From Planctomycetota bacterium (GTDB lineage Bacteria > Planctomycetota > Planctomycetia > Pirellulales > Pirellulaceae): 17,824 nucleotides of DNA. Within the stretch, counting starts at the first letter, position 1; every line of letters begins with the position of its first letter. Shown here piece after piece: positions 12,942-17,824 of this stretch. The notes beneath the pieces were generated by a model. It saw only the letters and a list, made by a program, of their open reading frames with translations. It was not told the origin of the DNA and made no database searches. The DNA is taken from positions 1 through 17,824 of the forward strand of contig JAEZAS010000102.1 of the NCBI GenBank assembly GCA_023430365.1. Reading direction: 5' to 3'. The translations under genes were made by a program, and so were the position numbers.

Positions 12942-14534
12942 ATGAACCGCACATCGCTTGTGCTGGCATTGCTTGCGATCGGAGCCCTTGCGGCCGTGCT
13001 GCTGGGGAGCGATCCACTCAGCCGCAGCTTGCTCATCAATAGCCTGGTCCTCGCTGCGGGAACGTGCGCCGTGGCGATTCCGCTGGGGACGATCCTGGCC
13101 GTGGTGATCGCCCGCACCGATGTGGCGGGCCGGCGCTTGGCGGCCGCGGGCGTCGGTTTGCTGCTCGTCCTGCCGTTGCTGACTCAACTAGCCGGCTGGG
13201 ACGCCCTGCTGGGCAAGCTCGGCTGGTGGTCGCTCGAAAGCGGGTCGATCGCCCAGCCGTGGCTGGCTGGCATGCGGGGAGCCATTTTTGTCCACGGCAT
13301 GGCAGCCCTCTCTTGGGCGACGCTGATCATTGGGCTCGGCCTGCTGCAAGTCGATCCGCAGTTGGAAGAAGCCGCGCTGCTCGACGCCTCCCCGCTCACC
13401 GTGCTGCTGCGAGTTTCGCTGGTGCGCGCCTGGCCTTTTCTTGTGGCGGCGGTCGTGTGGGCTGCGATCAGCACGACGACTGAAATGACCGTCACCAACA
13501 TCTACCTGGTGAATACTTACACGGAGCAGATCTACAACGGCTTCGCCTTGAACTCCGATCCGTTGCAGGTCGGCTGGCGCATCTGGCCCGGGATATTGCT
13601 GCTGTTGGTGCTCGGATTGGCCGTGCTCCTCGTTCTGCGTCAGATGGCCGACGCCTGGGCGACCGCCCTGCTTCGGCCGGCCATCGTTTTTCATTGGCGC
13701 GGGCTTCGGCCGCTGGTCAGCTTGCTGCTGTGGGGGATCGTCGCGCTGCTGATCGCTCTGCCAATCGCCAGCCTGGTGCTCAAAGCGGGCTTTGTCAGTG
13801 GGCGCACTGCGAGTGGCGAACTCGAACACGGCTGGTCGCTCGCGCGCACCTTCGAAGTGCTCATCGAAGCGCCGCAACTGTTTCGCTATGAGTTCTTTTG
13901 GTCCCTGCTAACGGCGGCCGTCGCCGCGACGTTGGCCGTACTAATAGCAATCGCCCTTACTTGGCTGGCGCTGCGCGGCGGCTGGCGCATCGCGCCGCTT
14001 GGCGTAGCATTGACCATCGGCTTGGCGACTCCAGGGCCACTCGTGGGAGTGTCCATTATCTGGCTGCTCAATCGCGAATCGATTCCCGGCTTCACCTGGC
14101 TCTACGATCGCACGATTGCCGGGCCGGCGCTCGCGCAGATGGTTCGCGCCCTGCCGATCGCGGTGCTCGTCGTCTGGCCCGCACTCGCGAGCATTCCGAG
14201 CCGCCTGTTGGAAGCCGCGGAACTCGACGGCCTGAGTCGCTGGCGGCAGCTTCTGCATGTCGCCCTGCCGCAAAGGCGACTGGCGATTGTTGCAGCCTGG
14301 CTGTTGGCGGCCGCCGTCGCCTTCGGCGATCTGGCCAGTTCGCTGCTCGTCATTCCGCCGGGCATGGACACGATCCAGCGGCGAGTGTTCGGTCTCGTGC
14401 ATGCGGGTGTCGACGAGCAGGTGGCCGCCGCCTGCCTGCTGATGGCGGCCGGTTATGCGGGCGTTGCGGCGATCTGCTGGCGGCTGCTCGCCCGACATTC
14501 GTCGGCCGATTCGCCCAGCCGTGACGTATACTAA
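12942..14534 (+). CDS. ABC transporter permease, fused two-domain (iron/thiamine type)
   Basis: A 530-residue inner-membrane protein with about twelve hydrophobic helices in two homologous halves. Each half carries an EAA loop that contacts the ATPase: EEAALLDASPLTVLLRVSL (142-160) and EAAELDGLSRWRQLLHVALP (424-443). The fused layout is that of ferric iron (FbpB/SfuB) and thiamine (ThiP) permeases. The first EAA loop has Asp-Ala-Ser where Gly-Ala-Ser is common. Neither an ATPase nor a substrate-binding protein gene lies within the window, so the substrate is open. ATG 12942 has no Shine-Dalgarno. The gene diverges from the VWA gene, and its stop at 14534 overlaps a TATACT box (14527-14532) that may serve the next gene. 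Confidence 0.88.
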   Translation: MNRTSLVLALLAIGALAAVLLGSDPLSRSLLINSLVLAAGTCAVAIPLGTILAVVIARTDVAGRRLAAAGVGLLLVLPLLTQLAGWDALLGKLGWWSLESGSIAQPWLAGMRGAIFVHGMAALSWATLIIGLGLLQVDPQLEEAALLDASPLTVLLRVSLVRAWPFLVAAVVWAAISTTTEMTVTNIYLVNTYTEQIYNGFALNSDPLQVGWRIWPGILLLLVLGLAVLLVLRQMADAWATALLRPAIVFHWRGLRPLVSLLLWGIVALLIALPIASLVLKAGFVSGRTASGELEHGWSLARTFEVLIEAPQLFRYEFFWSLLTAAVAATLAVLIAIALTWLALRGGWRIAPLGVALTIGLATPGPLVGVSIIWLLNRESIPGFTWLYDRTIAGPALAQMVRALPIAVLVVWPALASIPSRLLEAAELDGLSRWRQLLHVALPQRRLAIVAAWLLAAAVAFGDLASSLLVIPPGMDTIQRRVFGLVHAGVDEQVAAACLLMAAGYAGVAAICWRLLARHSSADSPSRDVY

Positions 14535-14548
14535 GGCGAAGCACTTCT

Positions 14549-15733
14549 ATGCGGGGCGAGAGCATGCGCAGCATCGGCATTTTCGGATCATGGACGACGC
14601 TACTCGCCCTTGCGCTCGCGATTCAATCGCTGGGGCTCACCCCGGCCGCCGCTCTCGACTACGTCACGGTGCAAAAGTCGGGTGGCGAGGTCGAAGTCGC
14701 CGGCAAGATTCAAGTCGAAGCTGCCGACGGCGGTGTGCTGCTGCTCGCTCGCGACGGTGTGCTTTGGCCGGTCCCGAAAGAAGAGCTCGTCTCGCGTCGG
14801 TCGGACGACACGCCGTTCACCCCTCTCTCGCGCGACGAGCTCAGTAAGAAGCTCCTTCAGGAATTGCCCGAGGGCTTCAAGATTCATGCGACCAAACACT
14901 ACCTGATCTGCTACAACACGTCCCCCGCGTATGCGACCTGGGTCGGCGGACTGTTCGAGCGACTGCTCGGCGCGTTCACCAACTATTGGAGTCGTCGTGG
15001 CTTTGAGCTGCACGAGCCGGAGTTTGCGCTGGTCGCCATCGTCTTCGACCGGCAGTCCGACTACGCCGAATACTCCCGCGGCGAACTCGGCGAGGGTGGC
15101 GCCAACAGCATCATCGGCTATTACAGCCTGAGCACCAACCGCGTGATCATGTACGACCTGACGGGCGTCGAAGAGGTCGGCGCCAAGGGAGCTCGCACCT
15201 CGGCCGCCCGCATCAATCAGATTCTCTCGCAACCGCGCGCCGAACGGACCGTCGCCACGATCATTCACGAAGCGACCCATCAAATCGCTTACAACAGCGG
15301 CCTGCAGGTTCGTTACGCCGACATTCCCTTCTGGGTCAGCGAAGGAATCGCCATCTACTTCGAGACCCCCGACCTGCAAAGCACCAAGGGCTGGCGCAAC
15401 ATCGGCGGCGTGAACCAACTGAACCTGTTCAACTTCCGCAAGTCGCTCCGCGACCGCCCAGCCAACAGCCTGGAACTGCTGCTCACCGACGACAAGCGTT
15501 TCCGCGACCCCGCAACGATGTCGTCCGCCTACGCCGAGTCGTGGGCGCTGAACTACTTCCTGCTCCGCACGCGGGCTGACCAGTACATCGCCTATCTGAA
15601 AAAACAGAGCGAGCAATCCCCGCTCGTGCCCGTCTCCGGCGAAGAGCGGCTCGAGCACTTCAAAGCCGCCTTCGGCAAGGACCTGCAAGCCTTCGACGCC
15701 GAGTTCCTCCGCTACATGCGCTCGGTCGACTAG
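14549..15733 (+). CDS. DUF1570 secreted protein with zincin-like HEATH motif
   Basis: A 394-residue protein with a signal peptide (hydrophobic core IFGSWTTLLALALAIQSLGL, likely cleavage after AAA near residue 35). A short beta domain (about 37-85, LDYVTVQKSGG...VLWPVPKEEL) is followed by the DUF1570 region: HYLICYNTSPAYATWVGGLFE (117-137), IGYYSLSTNRVIMYD (189-203), TIIHEATHQIAYNSGL (237-252) and FWVSEGIAIYFETPD (261-275). HEATH (240-244) with Glu 265 some 20 residues later is the pattern of gluzin-type zinc peptidases, so a peptidase-like activity is plausible but unproven. DUF1570 is common in planctomycetes. ATG 14564 is an alternative start giving a slightly shorter signal peptide with a G-rich stretch upstream. 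A TATACT box at 14527 could be its -10. The stop shares CTAG with the convergent gene on the other strand. Confidence 0.85.
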   Translation: MRGESMRSIGIFGSWTTLLALALAIQSLGLTPAAALDYVTVQKSGGEVEVAGKIQVEAADGGVLLLARDGVLWPVPKEELVSRRSDDTPFTPLSRDELSKKLLQELPEGFKIHATKHYLICYNTSPAYATWVGGLFERLLGAFTNYWSRRGFELHEPEFALVAIVFDRQSDYAEYSRGELGEGGANSIIGYYSLSTNRVIMYDLTGVEEVGAKGARTSAARINQILSQPRAERTVATIIHEATHQIAYNSGLQVRYADIPFWVSEGIAIYFETPDLQSTKGWRNIGGVNQLNLFNFRKSLRDRPANSLELLLTDDKRFRDPATMSSAYAESWALNYFLLRTRADQYIAYLKKQSEQSPLVPVSGEERLEHFKAAFGKDLQAFDAEFLRYMRSVD

Positions 15734-16902
15734 CGCGTCGGCTGGCGGATCACCGAGTCGGGCTGCCGGACGATGGGGCTTGGCTGCTGAATCGGCTGAA
15801 AGATTCGCGCGGGCTCCGCGGTGGCTGGCAATCGTTCAGCCTGATAAGACGCTGGCTGGGCGGCGTAGCCAGTCGGGCGAGTTTGTCCCTGCAGGCCTGC
15901 GAGCGACGACTGCAGCTGCGCTAGTTTTTGATCGATGCGCCGCTCGGCGGCTTCCAACTCCCGCAGCTTCGCCTCAACGCTTACGTACGGAGCACCCGGC
16001 TGCGGCGGCAACTGGCCATAGGGCCCACACGCGGGGCCACGGGGCGCTTCGCAATCCGGCGCCTGCGGCGGACCATAGGCCGGCGGCATTGCGGCCGGAG
16101 GGCCGTAGCTGGGCGCTTGTGGGGCCGGGCCTTGCTGCGGGTTGCATGGCGCCTGAGGAGCTTGCGGAGCCTGCGGGGCGACCGGCACATACTGAGGCGC
16201 GTACTGCATCGCCGTCGGAGCGTAAGACGGAGCCGCCATCATCATCGTCGGGGCGGCGCTCGGAGCCATCATCATCGTCGGCGCGGCGGCTGGCGCCATC
16301 ATGACCGGCTGGGTCGGCGCCGCTGCAACCATCGTCGGGGCCGCGGGAGTAGCGGCGGCGTAACTTGGAGCAGCCTGTTCCATGTACGGAGCCGTCGCGC
16401 GATCCAGTTCCATGCGCGCGTTGCGGCGGGACCGCTGTACCGACGGGAAACGAAGTCGCGGCAACCGAATATTCACTTCCGGAAAGGTCAGCCCCAGGCC
16501 TTCGATCTCGGTGACATTCTGCGGACCGTAAACTGTTCCGCTCGCCGGCGGCTGAACGAACATGCCCGGCGCCTGCATCACCGGCTGTGGAGCCGCGGGA
16601 GCTGCCGGCGGCGCACAGGGCTGACACGGTGGCTTCTCGGCACAGCGCTGGCAGCCGCAGCGACGTTCACCCTCTCCGCCGCAAATCGGTCCACGCTCTC
16701 CCGGACCGAAGCCGCAGGACGGTCCCTGCGGACCCCCCTGGGCGCAACCTGGCACGCCGCAATGCGGGCACGGCGAGTGGCACGGCACTTCCGCGGCCAC
16801 GAGCTGGATCGGCTGGCCGGCGGAAAGCGGATGTCCACCCTGCGCCCAAAGCACGCCCGGCAGCGTTCCCGCCAGAACCAAGCTCCAGAGAATGCGTCGC
16901 AT
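15730..16902 (-). CDS. Exported Cys-rich, Pro/Ala/Met-rich low-complexity protein
   Basis: A 390-residue protein not matching a named family I know. A signal peptide (MRRILWSLVLAGTLPGVLWA, then QGG) is followed by a Cys-rich block with eleven Cys between 41 and 96, in CxxxCxxC and CxCxxC patterns. Next comes a conserved-looking segment (about 121-160, containing VTEIEGLGLTFPEVNIRLP), then low-complexity repeats (about 173-300) of APTMMMAP and PQAPQAP type, a predicted coiled coil (308-338, VEAKLRELEAAERRIDQKL) and a Gln/Pro-rich tail. Three more Cys lie in the repeat part. Cys-rich, Pro-rich exported proteins are candidates for structural parts of the planctomycete envelope, which is inference. 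ATG 16902 is used because the signal peptide starts there; an in-frame upstream start at 16941 would add 13 residues. The stop overlaps the DUF1570 stop by four bases. A 10-bp inverted repeat lies in its leader. Confidence 0.78.
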   Translation of the reverse strand: MRRILWSLVLAGTLPGVLWAQGGHPLSAGQPIQLVAAEVPCHSPCPHCGVPGCAQGGPQGPSCGFGPGERGPICGGEGERRCGCQRCAEKPPCQPCAPPAAPAAPQPVMQAPGMFVQPPASGTVYGPQNVTEIEGLGLTFPEVNIRLPRLRFPSVQRSRRNARMELDRATAPYMEQAAPSYAAATPAAPTMVAAAPTQPVMMAPAAAPTMMMAPSAAPTMMMAAPSYAPTAMQYAPQYVPVAPQAPQAPQAPCNPQQGPAPQAPSYGPPAAMPPAYGPPQAPDCEAPRGPACGPYGQLPPQPGAPYVSVEAKLRELEAAERRIDQKLAQLQSSLAGLQGQTRPTGYAAQPASYQAERLPATAEPARIFQPIQQPSPIVRQPDSVIRQPTR

Positions 16903-16942
16903 GATCGTGATCCCGCTCAGCGAAAGAGCTTCATCCGCCACC

Positions 16943-16980
16943 CGATGGTGGCGTTCTTACCTCTACATCGGCCACCATCG
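16943..16980 (-). promoter_or_regulatory. Leader hairpin upstream of the Cys-rich gene
   Basis: CGATGGTGGC (16943-16952) and GCCACCATCG (16971-16980) form a perfect 10-bp inverted repeat with an 18-base loop, 41 bases before the ATG at 16902. It is too long-looped for a typical terminator and has no T-run, so an operator or a leader RNA structure is possible. Confidence 0.5.
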
Positions 16981-17050
16981 TTAGAGGCCTAAGCGAAAGC
17001 AGAATGCTCACAAGCGAACGTATCGGAACTGCCGCTAAAGGCCGCAAAGT

Positions 17051-17070
17051 TCGCGCAGCTTGCTGCGCGA
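17051..17070. repeat. Palindrome TCGCGCAGC / GCTGCGCGA
   Basis: A perfect 9-bp inverted repeat with two central bases in the gap between the two Cys-rich genes. Too tight for a stable hairpin loop without losing a pair or two; it could be a protein-binding palindrome. Confidence 0.5.
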
Positions 17071-17100
17071 TTGCCCCTGCATCGGCAGTCGTCAAGAAAC

Positions 17101-17130
17101 GAAAACGGCCGTCCACTTCGTGACGGCCGC
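17101..17130 (-). terminator. Intrinsic terminator of the downstream Cys/His-rich gene
   Basis: On the minus strand CGGCCGTC (17129-17122) pairs with GACGGCCG (17113-17106), an 8-bp G+C-rich stem with an 8-base loop, followed directly by TTTTCGTTTC. It lies 35 bases after the stop of the gene at 17164-17796. It is the only clear rho-independent terminator in the window and separates the two Cys-rich genes into different transcription units. Confidence 0.8.
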
Positions 17131-17163
17131 AAGCAGCTCTTCTCAAACGCGGACCACGATCGT

Positions 17164-17796
17164 CTACTCCTTGAGTCGCTCGGCCAGCTCCCGGATTTCG
17201 GTCGTGATGCGGTCGGCCAGGTTCTGCTCCAGGCTATCGAGCTTGTTCTCCAGTCGCTCGACCCGAGCATAGAGATCGTCGCAGCAGGTTTCTTCTTTCG
17301 GCTGCGGCGCACGCGGGGCAGCCGAGCGTTGCTGCAGTTGTTCGTACTGACGGAGCAATTCCGCCAGCGACTCCCGCGAGGGAGCCGCCGCAGGCGCTGC
17401 CGCGCCGCCCGAGCAATTCGATGGAGCGGCTGGCGCTTGAGGCGCCTGCGGAGCAGGCGCGTATTGAACGGGGGCGTACTGCACCGGAGCCATTTGCACC
17501 GGCGCCATCTGCACGGGAGCCATTTGAATCGGAGCGTACTGCACGGGCGCCATCTGAACGGGCGCAGCCATGACAGGAGCCTGCATCACGGGCGCTTGCA
17601 TGACCGGAGCCGACTGAACCAGGAATCCGCTCGGCGGAGCCGTCCGGCAATGGTGACAATGGCGGTGACGACAGTGGTGGGCATGCGCACAGGTCGGCTC
17701 GCAGCCGCAACCGCCCGCCAGGCTTTGCGAAACGGGCCCGCTGGCTGCAAACAGAGCTGCAATGGCCAAGGTGAAAATCGCGAATCGGCAGCGCAT
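17164..17796 (-). CDS. Exported Cys/His-rich protein with APVQ pentapeptide repeats
   Basis: A 210-residue protein of no family I recognise. The signal peptide (1 to about 27, ending QSLA) is followed by a Cys/His cluster, GGCGCEPTCAHAHHCRHRHC then HHC (28-50), with six Cys and seven His in 23 residues, a likely metal-binding or disulphide block. LAGGC is a poor lipobox, so lipid anchoring is possible but not favoured. Residues about 62-115 are tandem pentapeptides of (M/Y/Q)APV(Q/M). An Ala/Pro linker leads to a Cys pair (171-172) and a coiled coil at the C-terminus (174-209, with LENKLDSLEQNLADRI). The plan (signal, Cys block, Pro/Ala/Met/Gln repeats, coiled coil) is the same as in the neighbouring gene at 15730-16902, suggesting related structural roles. 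ATG 17796 has GGAG about eight bases upstream. The promoter lies beyond the window. Confidence 0.8.
   Translation of the reverse strand: MRCRFAIFTLAIAALFAASGPVSQSLAGGCGCEPTCAHAHHCRHRHCHHCRTAPPSGFLVQSAPVMQAPVMQAPVMAAPVQMAPVQYAPIQMAPVQMAPVQMAPVQYAPVQYAPAPQAPQAPAAPSNCSGGAAAPAAAPSRESLAELLRQYEQLQQRSAAPRAPQPKEETCCDDLYARVERLENKLDSLEQNLADRITTEIRELAERLKE
17452..17613 (-). repeat. 15-bp tandem repeats coding (M/Y)APVQ
   Basis: About eleven imperfect 15-bp units encode pentapeptides such as MAPVQ, YAPVQ and QAPVM within the exported Cys/His-rich gene. Some units are nearly identical in DNA (for example the GGCGCCATCTG and GGAGCCATTTG types on the plus strand), so copy number may vary by slippage between strains. 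Confidence 0.8.
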
Positions 17797-17824
17797 GCAG
17801 AGGTCTCCGCTTCGACGCTCATCG

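Noticed and set aside
12660..13187. Long N-terminal extension of the VWA gene
   Set aside because: The upstream in-frame codons run antisense through the permease gene start; the lipoprotein signal and AAGGA site place the start at 12659.
15928..16992. 354-codon plus-strand open frame over the Cys-rich gene
   Set aside because: Arg/His-rich translation typical of an antisense of Pro/Ala-rich coding DNA; the minus strand has the signal peptide and coiled coil.

Overview
The window looks like chromosomal DNA from a planctomycete, most likely a Pirellulales-type bacterium. The grounds are high G+C, many secreted proteins of planctomycete-type families (a DUF1570 zincin-like protein, a YfbK-type VWA lipoprotein, a ceramidase-fold protein, Cys/Pro-rich envelope-like proteins), and intergenic regions packed with palindromes. 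This placement is inference from gene content, not from a marker gene.

Layout. 1-1100: end of a Cof-type HAD phosphatase gene and a ROK-like sugar kinase. 1161-5779: a tight same-strand cluster xseA-xseB-ispA-dxs, which encodes both exonuclease VII subunits, a short-chain prenyl diphosphate synthase and 1-deoxyxylulose-5-phosphate synthase. 5780-6646: an 867-base region without a convincing protein gene. It holds two mutually inverted copies of a twin-hairpin repeat that flank a strong minus-strand promoter, a boxA-like site and a G-rich, internally repetitive segment, which I read as a candidate non-coding RNA. 6647-8074: a secreted ceramidase-fold protein. 8075-8448: a palindrome-dense intergenic region. 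8449-9354: NAD kinase. 9542-10462: a secreted protein of unknown function. 10581-12659 (minus): a VWA lipoprotein, divergent from 12942-14534, a fused two-domain ABC permease of the ferric iron/thiamine type. 14549-15733: a DUF1570 secreted protein. 15730-16902 and 17164-17796 (both minus): two exported Cys-rich, Pro/Ala/Gln/Met-rich low-complexity proteins with C-terminal coiled coils.

The xse-ispA-dxs genes supply DNA repair and the start of isoprenoid synthesis, and nadK sits where it does in a known bacterial gene order, although here a ceramidase-fold gene separates it from dxs. The right half is dominated by exported or membrane proteins.

The most interesting signals are non-coding. 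The first is the minus-strand locus at about 5940-6390. The second is a set of paired-hairpin (BIME-like) repeats of at least three families, one of which shows compensatory base changes within the window. All function calls come from reading motifs by eye; no database search or folding program was run.
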